Assembly: GCF_001311375.1 (NCBI RefSeq)
Contig: NZ_BBAS01000015.1
Coordinates: 1-35,872 of the forward strand
DNA length: 35,872 bases
Source: Limosilactobacillus equigenerosi DSM 18793 = JCM 14505
GTDB lineage: Bacteria > Bacillota > Bacilli > Lactobacillales > Lactobacillaceae
Direction of reading: 5' to 3'
Part shown: piece by piece, positions 21,651 to 28,500 of the stretch
How positions within the stretch are numbered: position 1 is the first letter of the stretch
How the letters are laid out: every line of letters begins with the position of its first letter
Translations under genes and position numbers: made by a program
Notes under the pieces: model-generated
What the model saw: the letters and a program-made list of their open reading frames with translations, nothing else
Told to the model about the DNA's origin: nothing
Database searches by the model: none

Positions 21651-22250
21651 TCAGCTTTCAAAATCTAATAATTCTAACGGTGCTAACAAGCGCGTTTGAC
21701 TAATAATTTTGGCAAACTCAGCGGGTTTTTCTGGTACTGGTTTATTAATCCACACCATCAACACCCCCAACAAACTATCAATTAAAATACTTTGGACATA
21801 TTCAGGTGGAATTTTGGCCGTCACTTGCGCCCCATAAGCATGAATCCGCTCATTAATGATTCGTAATAATAAGTTTCGTAATTCATAGTAAAAAGTTTGA
21901 TTGTTATGAGGCACTAACAAGGCTTGAAAAGTCAACCGGTGCTCATAAATATAGGGGAGAACGAGTTGAAACGAAAAAAATTGTTTGATCCGATAAATCA
22001 TTATTTTTAATTTCATTTGTCCCTTGTTGGGATAAACACTCCAATGTTGAGAGCGTCTCACGCTTAATTACTGCCATTAATTCATACTTATCAACATAAT
22101 GAGTATAAAAAGTCCGGCGACTAAGGTGCACTGGCTTCGTGATTTGGCTAATTGTAATCTTTTCAAACGGTTCTTTCTTTAATAACTTTAAAAAACTAGT
22201 TTTATTTGCGTCTGTGTTCGACGCGTGCGTAGATCATTTTTATTTGTCAT
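21651..22250 (-). CDS. TetR/AcrR-family transcriptional regulator
   Basis: About 199 residues after two repairs. The N-terminal helix-turn-helix reads FEKITISQITKPVHLSRRTF then YTHYVDKYEL, the typical TetR DNA-binding module with its tyrosine/lysine end. The rest is helical with no recognisable ligand pocket and resembles the small Gram-positive TetR group (DhaS/YxaF-like C-terminus). The start (MTNKNDLRTRRTQ) follows GGAAG. Frameshifts occur at an A6 at 22190-22195 (seven needed) and an A7 at 21974-21980 (six needed). It is divergent from the hydrolase gene at 22358, with about 107 bases between, so that gene is its most likely target. Confidence 0.8.
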
Positions 22251-22305
22251 ATTAACTTCCGTATCATTTTATTGCACACATAGCGAATTATTGTTAATTG
22301 AATCG

Positions 22306-22311
22306 TATAAT
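22306..22311 (+). promoter_or_regulatory. Possible -10 element of the metallo-hydrolase gene
   Basis: A perfect TATAAT lies 47 bases before the ATG in the divergent intergenic region. No convincing -35 or clear operator palindrome is seen; repression by the adjacent TetR protein is inferred from the layout only. Confidence 0.45.
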
Positions 22312-22357
22312 ATCAGGCTTTAAAATACAATCATTAACTACGAATGAGGTAATAATT

Positions 22358-23185
22358 ATGGCAAATATCAAAATACATGTTTTACACACCGGGTCCGTTA
22401 TCGTCAACAAAAACTTACCATTTCACGACGATCAGGCTAATAAATTAGCCTGGACTGGCTTCTTACAACCAAAATCGGACCTGATTGAAGTTCCGGTTTC
22501 CGCTTATTTAATTGAACATCCACAAGGTTTGGTATTAATCGATACCGGCTGGAATACTGTTAATCGCTCCAAATGGGGCCAAATTAAAAATCTAAGTTTC
22601 CAATACCCTGTTAACAAAGCCAAGCTTGCTGCTGGACAAGCAATTAATGAACAGCTAAGTAAACTTGGTTACCAAACCAATGACCTTGATTATGTTTTAT
22701 TAAGCCATCTGCATTGTGATCATGCTGACGGCTTACGACTAGTTAAGGACGCTAAAAAAATCATGACTAGTCAAGTAGAATTAGCAGCTGCTCATCGTGA
22801 TAAATTTCATTATCTTGGCAATGAATGTCGTGGGGTGAATATCCAACCATTTGAATTAAAACCAAGCGGACTTGGACCGTTTGGACGCTCATTCGATCTC
22901 TTTGGTGATGGGAGCTTAGAAATGGTTTGGGTGCCTGGTCACGCAGCTGGCCTTTGCGCTACAATCATTCGGAGTTATGAAAATGACCAAATTGTTTTAT
23001 TAACTGCTGATGCAGCTTACGCCCACAAATCTTGGGAAAATAATCTCCGACCTAGCGTCGTTGTTAACGCCAAACAAGCTGAACAATCGTTAGCCTGGGT
23101 AAAACAAATGGCTGACAATCCAACTGTAATTGAAACATTAGCTAACCACGACGCCGACGTGGTTCCCCACACCATCGTTTTATAA
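22358..23185 (+). CDS. Metallo-beta-lactamase-fold hydrolase (AHL-lactonase-like)
   Basis: 275 residues, cytoplasmic. The zinc motif is LLSHLHCDHADGL (HxHxDH), followed by WVPGHAAGLCATII with another metal histidine, LLTADAAYAH with the bridging aspartate and a C-terminal ANHDAD histidine. The N-terminal VLHTGSVIVNKNLPF and the overall length fit the N-acyl-homoserine lactonase-like branch. True quorum-quenching activity is not shown by the sequence. The start at 22358 has GAGGT at the right distance; the in-frame ATG at 22298 has no such site and lies upstream of the TATAAT. No frameshift is seen. Confidence 0.85.
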   Translation: MANIKIHVLHTGSVIVNKNLPFHDDQANKLAWTGFLQPKSDLIEVPVSAYLIEHPQGLVLIDTGWNTVNRSKWGQIKNLSFQYPVNKAKLAAGQAINEQLSKLGYQTNDLDYVLLSHLHCDHADGLRLVKDAKKIMTSQVELAAAHRDKFHYLGNECRGVNIQPFELKPSGLGPFGRSFDLFGDGSLEMVWVPGHAAGLCATIIRSYENDQIVLLTADAAYAHKSWENNLRPSVVVNAKQAEQSLAWVKQMADNPTVIETLANHDADVVPHTIVL

Positions 23186-23215
23186 ATAACTATCAATTAA
23201 AATTTAATCATAACA

Positions 23216-23262
23216 AAAACTTGCAACGCCAAACTATCCGCTTGACGTTGCAAGTTTTATTT
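23216..23262. terminator. Bidirectional terminator
   Basis: AAAACTTGCAACG (23216-23228) pairs with CGTTGCAAGTTTT (23246-23258), a 13-bp stem, followed by ATTTT. It separates the convergent hydrolase and acetyltransferase genes. Confidence 0.92.
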
Positions 23263-23268
23263 TAAACA

Positions 23269-23793
23269 TTATTTTTCACGTACGTTTTCGTAAACGTATG
23301 ATGTTTCTTCCGGACGATATACCCCATGTAACGTCCCTACGCGCTTAAACCCATACTTTTCAATCAAGTGTTGCATTGGCGCGTTGTGTTCATGCGTATC
23401 AATTCGAATGGAATCAATATCCGTACGGTGTTCCTTAATGTAATCAATGACCGCCACAAATAAACCAGAGGCATAACCATTGCCGGCGTGGTCGGAGTGA
23501 ATAGCAACTCGGTGGATTACCAAGTAAGCATCCGTATCAAGTAACCATTGGCCGTCTAATTCATCATAGAGTGGATCTGGACCTGGCACCATTGCAAACG
23601 TTCCGACCGTTTCATGGTCATCCGAATGGACTAAGTAGGCATAGCCATTTTCAATGTCTTCCTTCACATGTTCACGGTTAGGATAATCCCCTTGCCATTG
23701 GTCAATTCCACTTTCAGATAACTGGTTTCGACCATCTTTTAAAATTTCAATTACACGATCTAAATCAGATAATTGAGCCTTTTCTAAATGCAT
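23269..23793 (-). CDS. GNAT-family N-acetyltransferase
   Basis: 174 residues. The acetyl-CoA binding region is IHRVAIHSDHAGNGYASGLF, a form of the Q/RxxGxG/A loop in which HAGNGY keeps the two key glycines. It is followed by SIRIDTHEHNAPMQHLIEKY and GFKRVGTLHG, the usual beta5-alpha4 end of the GNAT fold. The N-terminal half (RNQLSESGIDQWQGDYP) is typical of a lactobacillus acetyltransferase group of unknown substrate. It is monocistronic, with the stop next to a terminator shared with the metallo-hydrolase gene. Confidence 0.85.
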   Translation of the reverse strand: MHLEKAQLSDLDRVIEILKDGRNQLSESGIDQWQGDYPNREHVKEDIENGYAYLVHSDDHETVGTFAMVPGPDPLYDELDGQWLLDTDAYLVIHRVAIHSDHAGNGYASGLFVAVIDYIKEHRTDIDSIRIDTHEHNAPMQHLIEKYGFKRVGTLHGVYRPEETSYVYENVREK

Positions 23794-23862
23794 AAATCAA
23801 TTCTCCTTTACCATTTTGTCAATTTAAATAATTTAGCACAATCTTAAAACATGAGCAAATTC

Positions 23863-24501
23863 TCATCGAATATTTTCGATAGCAGTCTTAATTGATTGGT
23901 CCCCATTGCGCATTCCAATGACTTTGCCAATCGTATTTGGCGCCGTTAATGTCGCCACTAAGACGTTGGCAACATCTTCAATCGTATTCGCCCCCGGTTG
24001 ACCATCAAAACTGACTTGACCGGTAGCAGTGTCCTCCGTTAAGGCCCCAGCTTGCACAATCGTATAATCTAAGTTTGTTTGATTAACCAACCATTGATCA
24101 GCAAAATATTTGGCAATATTATAATCCATAAGTTGCGCTAACGCCGGAATTTGCGTCCATTTAGCTTGGTCGAGTGAATACAGTGAGCTGAGCATAATAA
24201 ACCGCTTAACCCCTGTTTGTTGGGCCGCTTGCATTAATTTGACGGCCCCATTTAAATCAGTTTGTAAAAGGTCTTTCCCCCGTGAACCTCCAGCGAAAAT
24301 GATGGCTTCAATATCATTCAATTTTGCCACCATTTCGGCCACTGATTGGTGTAAATCAAACGCAATTGGGGTCACCAAATCACTAGCCACTGTTTGGGGA
24401 TGCCGACTAGCCGCAACTACCGCTTGGCCTTGCTTAACTAATGTTTCTACCACTATTTGTCCAACCCGGCCTGAGGCACCAACTACTAATACTTTTACCA
24501 T
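23863..24501 (-). CDS. NAD(P)-binding atypical short-chain dehydrogenase (NmrA/YwnB-like)
   Basis: 212 residues. The nucleotide loop VKVLVVGASGRVGQIVVETL (GxxGxxG) is at the very N-terminus. AIIFAGGSRGKDLLQTDLNG and RFIMLSSLYSLDQ follow, then a YNIAKYFADQWL motif in place of the classical YxxxK. This matches the sugar-epimerase-like atypical SDR group; the substrate is unknown. The start is ambiguous between 24507 and 24501 because the AAAGGAAAG site fits neither perfectly; I chose the one that puts the loop at the usual distance. Its neighbour downstream is the acetyltransferase gene. Confidence 0.82.
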   Translation of the reverse strand: MVKVLVVGASGRVGQIVVETLVKQGQAVVAASRHPQTVASDLVTPIAFDLHQSVAEMVAKLNDIEAIIFAGGSRGKDLLQTDLNGAVKLMQAAQQTGVKRFIMLSSLYSLDQAKWTQIPALAQLMDYNIAKYFADQWLVNQTNLDYTIVQAGALTEDTATGQVSFDGQPGANTIEDVANVLVATLTAPNTIGKVIGMRNGDQSIKTAIENIR

Positions 24502-24567
24502 TATCATTCTTTCCTTTCTTCAACCTAACTTTATCATTATACTTAAAATTCGATTGAAGCGCGAAAT

Positions 24568-24603
24568 TAAAGCTCGCTACCTAAAAGTTAGGTACCGAGC
24601 TTT
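24568..24603 (-). terminator. Terminator after the membrane protein gene
   Basis: Plus-strand TAAAGCTCG-c-TACCTA can pair with TAGGTA-c-CGAGCTTT, a long stem with one mismatch and a 4-5 base loop. On the minus strand TTTAATTT follows. Confidence 0.75.
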
Positions 24604-24609
24604 AATTAA

Positions 24610-25203
24610 CTATTCTTTGGTTTCGTCATGCGGACCAAAATGAGCTTCGACCGCCCCTTGAATATGTTCACTCCGATCATTTTGATGCCACCATGGTTCA
24701 AGCCACCAATTTAAGAGCATCATACCGCCACCAATCACAACGGCACTCACTAACCATAGTAAGCCGGCCTGGGTAAATTTTAACCACCATAACCGATTAA
24801 ACTCCGCCACAGGCATCGTCGTCGCCGTTAATAATAACCCGGCCATAAATTGAATACCAGTCGCTAGAAAGCCTAGGCGAGCTCGTTGGATTGAATTTAA
24901 TTCTTGGTGAAGCGGTAATTGTCGGCCCCAAGCCCACCACCAACTAATAATGATTAGCCCATTAAATACTAAATTGGGCCAAGCGATTGGGGATAAAATC
25001 GTTAAAAGGATACCCAACCCTAAGCCAATGATGACACTTAGCCAGCCCCCCCATAAACTAATTAAGGTCAGAATCCCAAGAGCCATAAAATCGATCGCCA
25101 CAATCCCCAGGTTCGTTGCATACCGCCATTGGACTAAGCTTCCAACAATGGTTAGCAAACCTAACATCACCATAATTAAGATTTGTTCGCGTCGTAATCG
25201 CAT
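24610..25203 (-). CDS. Integral membrane protein of unknown function, ECF S-component-like topology
   Basis: 197 residues with about five or six hydrophobic helices, for example QILIMVMLGLLTIVGSLV, FMALGILTLISLWGGWLSV, LFNGLIIISWWWAWG and WLVSAVVIGGGMMLLNWWL. The tail ends HFGPHDETKE. The size and helix number resemble substrate-binding subunits of ECF vitamin transporters, but I see no decisive motif and do not assign a substrate. The ATG at 25203 follows AGGGT at a good distance; the TTG at 25209 is less likely. It begins seven bases after the DegV stop, so it belongs to the DegV operon. Confidence 0.6.
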   Translation of the reverse strand: MRLRREQILIMVMLGLLTIVGSLVQWRYATNLGIVAIDFMALGILTLISLWGGWLSVIIGLGLGILLTILSPIAWPNLVFNGLIIISWWWAWGRQLPLHQELNSIQRARLGFLATGIQFMAGLLLTATTMPVAEFNRLWWLKFTQAGLLWLVSAVVIGGGMMLLNWWLEPWWHQNDRSEHIQGAVEAHFGPHDETKE

Positions 25204-25209
25204 CGTCAA

Positions 25210-26087
25210 TTACCCTAATGGTTGTTTCGTCGTATCTTGCATCCAGACAATGGCTAAGGCACCGGCCCCTAAGTGCGTGCCAATAACCGGACCAAAGTAA
25301 CTTAATGCAAAGTCAACGTCAGGATACTTTTCCGCCAGACTTTCTCGCCAAGCTTCCCCCGCTTCCTCAGCGTTCGCATGAATCACAAACGCCCGGACGG
25401 GATAATCTAGCGTGGCTAAGTCTTGGGCAAACAATTCTTCGACTCGCGCCTTGGCCTTCTTCATTGACCGCACCTTTTCAAAGGCTTCGATAGCATAGTT
25501 TTCCGTGTGCATCGTTAATAATGGTTTAATTTTTAAAACTGAGCCCACAAACGCTTGGGCATTTGATAACCGGCCCCCGCGCACTAGATTTTGTAAGTCG
25601 TCAACCACAAATAAATTATTAAACGTATCCCGGAATTGTGATAACTTTGCCACCACCGTGTCCAAGTCATCGCCCGCGGCCACTAACCGGGTTCCTTCTA
25701 ACGCTAATTCCCCCATCATCCGAATCGTTAAATGGGAGTCAAAGGCACAATCTTAATCGTATCCGCCATTTGCTCAGCTAATTGATGCACGGTGTTAATT
25801 AACCCTGAAATTGATGAAGATAAGTGAATACTAATCACTGCTTCATACCCTTCCGCCGCTAATTGTTCGTAGGTTTCCATTAGTTGCCCAATTGGTGGTT
25901 GAGACGTACTTGGAAAGTCCTTGCTCGTTGCTAATTTGGCATAAAATTCTTCATTCGTAATGTTGACGCCTTCTTCATAAACTTGGTCGCCAAAAATCAC
26001 GGGAATTGGCACCACGCGAATGTTGTTGGCCGTGATTTCGTCCGGTGTTAAGTAAGCCGTACTATCTGTCACGATCGCAATCTTCAT
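25210..26087 (-). CDS. DegV-family fatty-acid-binding protein
   Basis: About 292 residues after repair. It opens with IAIVTDSTAYLTPDE, the signature start of DegV proteins. DFPSTSQPPIGQLMETYEQL and ISIHLSSSISGLINT follow and contain the lipid head-group serines. The C-terminal half has LVRGGRLSNAQAFVGSVLKI and FGPVIGTHLGAGALAI. Family members (FakB) present fatty acids to the kinase FakA for phosphorylation; whether this one does so is inferred. A missing A at 25741-25743 splits it; repaired, the join reads PFDSHLTIRMMGE. Confidence 0.9.
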
Positions 26088-26172
26088 CGTTTTTTTCCTC
26101 CGTCAATAATTATTTACACTTCTTAATATGATACCGTAATTCAATTAATTACTCAAACTCTTTCAAATCAAG

Positions 26173-26178
26173 TATAAT
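26173..26178 (+). promoter_or_regulatory. -10 element of the rqcH promoter
   Basis: TATAAT lies 36 bases before the rqcH start. A weak TTACTC at 26149 is 18 bases upstream. GGAGG at 26200-26204 is a strong ribosome binding site. Confidence 0.55.
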
Positions 26179-26213
26179 AATAACATTAGATTTTAAATTG
26201 GAGGCACCGATTA

Positions 26214-27882
26214 ATGGCATTTGACGGTTTATTTACCCATGCAATGGTCCACGAATTAAATACGACGCTCGCGGGAGGACGTGTGACTAAGATTAACCAA
26301 CCCTACCCCCTCGAATTACTCTTAGTTATCCGGGCTAATCGCACGAATTATCCCTTATTATTATCCGCTAATCCGGCTTACCCGCGGATTCAAGTTACTA
26401 AAATTCCATACCAAAACCCAGCGGTCCCTTCAAACTATACGATGACCTTACGAAAGTATTTAGAAGGAGCGATTGTCGATCAGATTACGCAAGTTGATAA
26501 TGACCGAATTGTCCAAATCCACTTCACCCGCCGAGATGAACTGGGGGACTTACAAACTTTAATTTTACAATTAGAAATCATGAGTCGGCACAGTAATGTC
26601 ATTTTATTCAATGCCACGACCAATAAAATTATCGATACGATTAAACACGTTGGCAGCGACCAAAACCGGGTGCGGACCCTGTTACCCGGTGCTACCTTTG
26701 TCATGCCACCAGCCCAAACGCGGACCAATCCGTACTTACCCAACCAACATTACTCCGATTTAGCCAAGCAATTTAATGATGCTGAAAATTTATCTCCAGC
26801 CCTTCAACAACAATATCAAGGGTTCGGTCCAAGTAGTGCACGCGAATTAGCACACCGATTGTTAAGTGACAATCATGCCCAAGCCTACGAACAATTTTTA
26901 GCGACCTTTAATCATCCCACGCCCAGTTTGATTACTGATGAGCGTGGTAAACTCAGCTTTGAGGCGTTTACCCCAGCAACCGCCAAGCACGTTCAAACTT
27001 TTCCGACGTTATCCGACCTGCTAGATCAATTTTATGCCGAAAAGGCTGAACGTGACCGGGCCAAAGAACTGGCTGGACAAGTCATTAAAGTCGTCAGCAA
27101 TCACTTAAAGAAAGATCGGCGCAAAATCAAAAAGTTAAACCAGGAGCTTGCCGATGCCGCCAAGGCCGATTACTACCGGATTCGTGGGGAAATTTTAACT
27201 ACCTATTTGTATCAATTACAACCAGGAATGACTGAAATCGAATTACCGAATTTCTACGATAATAACGTCCCACTAAAAATCCAATTAGCACCAGAATTAT
27301 CGCCATCGCGAAATGCCCAACGTTACTTCACCAAGTACAATAAACTCAAAACTTCGGTCGAATACGTCAATGAACAACTCACTTTGGCACAAAGTGAAGC
27401 TGATTACTTAGCTAATATCCTTGCACAAATTGAATTGGCTGCTCCGGCCGATATTCAAGATATTCGACTCGAACTCCAAGAACAAGGCTATCTAAAACAA
27501 GCAAGTGGCAAGACAAAAGTCCGGAAACCGGCTCCAAGTCAACCAGCTAAATTTACCACGACCGCCGGCTCCGTTGTGCTCGTTGGTAAAAATAACCGTC
27601 AAAATGATGAATTATCATTTAAGACGGCCAACAAAGATGACCTTTGGTTCCACGTTAAGGATCTTCCAGGTTCCCATGTCATTTTAAAAAAACGCCCATC
27701 CAAGCGAGGAAGAAATTATCGAAGTCGCCCAACTAGCGGCTTATTATTCCAAAGGACGCAATAGCAGCCATGTTCAAGTCGATTACTTACCGGCGAAAAA
27801 TCTCCATAAACCTAACGGAGCCAAACCTGGTTTCGTAACCTTCCGGGGGCAAACCACAATTAGCGTTACCCCCAGGTCGTGA
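26214..27882 (+). CDS. rqcH: RqcH (NFACT/Rqc2-type ribosome quality control factor), older name fibronectin-binding protein
   Basis: 555 residues after repair. It binds 50S subunits with stalled nascent chains and recruits tRNA-Ala to add C-terminal alanine tails. The NFACT-N domain starts MAFDGLFTHAMVHELNTTL, with NDRIVQIHF carrying the Asp-Arg pair important for tRNA binding. A helix-hairpin-helix and coiled-coil middle follows (DRAKELAGQVIKVVSNHLKK), then the NFACT-R domain (DDLWFHVKDLPGSHVI). One frameshift in A7 at 27686-27692 (six needed) cuts off the last part; the other frame reads AHPSEEEIIEVAQLAAYYSK to NGAKPGFVTFRGQTTISVTP. The final codons AGG TCG TGA are the left border of the first long-hairpin repeat, so the repeat supplies the last two residues and the stop. 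Confidence 0.92.
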
Positions 27883-27995
27883 GGCGGACGATAAAACCGC
27901 CGTATCATAACGGTGAAACTGGCGTTGACGGATAGTATATCCGTCGGCGTCAGTTTTTCGTTATGACTAGGTGGTTGTCCGCCGAGCGTAGTTAC
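27873..27995 (+). repeat. Long-hairpin unit 1 (overlaps the rqcH stop codon)
   Basis: The border CAGGTCGTGAG opens it. Stem A is GCGGAC (27884-27889) with GTCCGC (27977-27982), and the bulge is GATAA (27890-27894). Stem B is AACCGCC with GGTGGTT; stem C is TCATAACG with CGTTATGA; then AAACTG with CAGTTT. The top stem is GACGGATA with TATCCGTC around the loop GTA. It ends CGAGCGTAGTTAC. There are no unpaired bases on the 3' side between stems B and A. Confidence 0.9.
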
Positions 27996-27998
27996 TAT

Positions 27999-28125
27999 CC
28001 AGGTCGTGAGCCACGCAAAAAGGGAGCCGTGTCCTAATCTAGACAAACCGTTGGCACTAGCTATGCTAGGGTCGGCGGTTTTGTCGTAATTAGGCACTAG
28101 GCTTCCGCGTGGCGAACGTAGTTAC
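27999..28125 (+). repeat. Long-hairpin unit 2
   Basis: Border AGGTCGTGAG. Stem A is CCACGC (28011-28016) with GCGTGG (28107-28112), and the bulge is AAAAA (28017-28021). Stem B is GGGAGCC with GGCTTCC. Further stems are CCTAAT/ATTAGG and GACAAACCG with CGGTTTTGTC (one extra base). The top stem is CTAGC with GCTAG around the loop TAT. It ends CGAACGTAGTTAC. Confidence 0.9.
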
Positions 28126-28130
28126 AAAAT

Positions 28131-28250
28131 CAGGGTGTGAACCGAGCGTTAAAGTCGCCGGTAGGCTAAGTCTGAAATGAGCTTTGACGTGGCACACGTC
28201 GGAGTCCATTTTAGCTTAGTCCTAGGCGACTGCTCGGTGAGCGAAGTTAC
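28131..28250 (+). repeat. Long-hairpin unit 3 (variant borders)
   Basis: The border is changed to AGGGTGTGA. Stem A is ACCGAGC (28141-28147) with GCTCGGT (28232-28238), and the bulge is GTTAA (28148-28152). Stem B is AGTCGCC with GGCGACT. Higher up, TAGGCTAAG pairs with CTTAGTCCTA. The top stem is GACGTG with CACGTC around the loop GCA. The right border is GAGCGAAGTTAC. Confidence 0.9.
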
Positions 28251-28288
28251 AATGCTGCCGTAGAAGATAGTCCGCCGAACGTAGTTAC
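28251..28288 (+). repeat. Decayed unit: right-end fragment
   Basis: Only a right end is present (TCCGCCGAACGTAGTTAC, close to the end of unit 1) behind 20 bases with no left partner. It looks like the remainder of a deleted fifth unit. Confidence 0.7.
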
Positions 28289-28291
28289 AAT

Positions 28292-28418
28292 CAGGTCGCG
28301 AGCTCAGCTATCAAAGTCCCCGTTGGGATAACCTAAACCACTCGTTGGGACTAGTGTAACTAGGACCAGCGGTTGGGTGTAGTTATCCTCGAGGAGACTG
28401 CTGGGCGAGCGTAGTTAC
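28292..28418 (+). repeat. Long-hairpin unit 4
   Basis: Border CAGGTCGCGAG. Stem A is CTCAGC (28303-28308) with GCTGGG (28400-28405), with one G-T pair, and the bulge is TATCAA (28309-28314). Stem B is AGTCCCC with GGAGACT (one mismatch). GATAAC pairs with GTTATC, and CTAG with CTAG around the loop TGTAA. It ends CGAGCGTAGTTAC. Confidence 0.88.
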
Positions 28419-28437
28419 CAAGTCGTGAGCCACGTAC
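28419..28437 (+). repeat. Decayed unit: left-end fragment
   Basis: CAAGTCGTGAGCCACGTAC matches the left border and start of stem A of unit 2 but has no right half. It marks the far edge of the array. Confidence 0.7.
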
Positions 28438-28454
28438 TAACATCCATTTAACTC

Positions 28455-28491
28455 AAAAAGGTCGCTAACCATTTTTGGCTAGCGACCTTTT
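28455..28491. terminator. Bidirectional terminator after the array, shared with prsA
   Basis: GGTCGCTA (28460-28467) pairs with TAGCGACC (28480-28487), with AAAAA before and TTTT after. It would end both the rqcH-array transcript and the convergent prsA transcript. Confidence 0.9.
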
Positions 28492-28500
28492 GCGATTTAA

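Larger units (their letters stand above)
27873..28437 (+). repeat. Array of long-hairpin repeat units between rqcH and prsA
   Basis: Four complete units (123, 127, 120 and 127 bases) plus two decayed fragments stand head to tail with 4-5 base spacers. Each complete unit begins with a version of AGGTCGTGAG and ends with CGAGCGTAGTTAC, and folds on itself over its whole length. The border motifs are not inverted copies of each other. Arm sequences differ between units but remain complementary. Nothing in it codes for a credible protein; a 104-codon minus-strand frame crossing it is an accident of the palindromes. It has the same orientation as rqcH and ends before a terminator, so it should be transcribed as the rqcH 3' UTR. 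I do not recognise the family. Confidence 0.9.

Noticed and set aside
27686-27692. Programmed frameshifting at A7 in rqcH and similar runs
   Set aside because: The same kind of shift occurs in many unrelated genes with no stimulatory structure or slippery heptamer pattern, and RqcH relatives are encoded in one frame.
27783-28097. A 104-codon minus-strand frame crossing the rqcH end and hairpin units 1-2
   Set aside because: It is made from antisense rqcH and palindromic repeat arms, lacks a credible ribosome binding site and resembles no protein.
27873-28437. The hairpin array as an integron-like attC array or a CRISPR array
   Set aside because: attC ends carry complementary core sites and sit beside an integrase and cassette genes; here the borders are not complementary and no integrase is present. 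CRISPR needs near-identical short repeats with unrelated spacers; here the whole unit is structured and the arms diverge.
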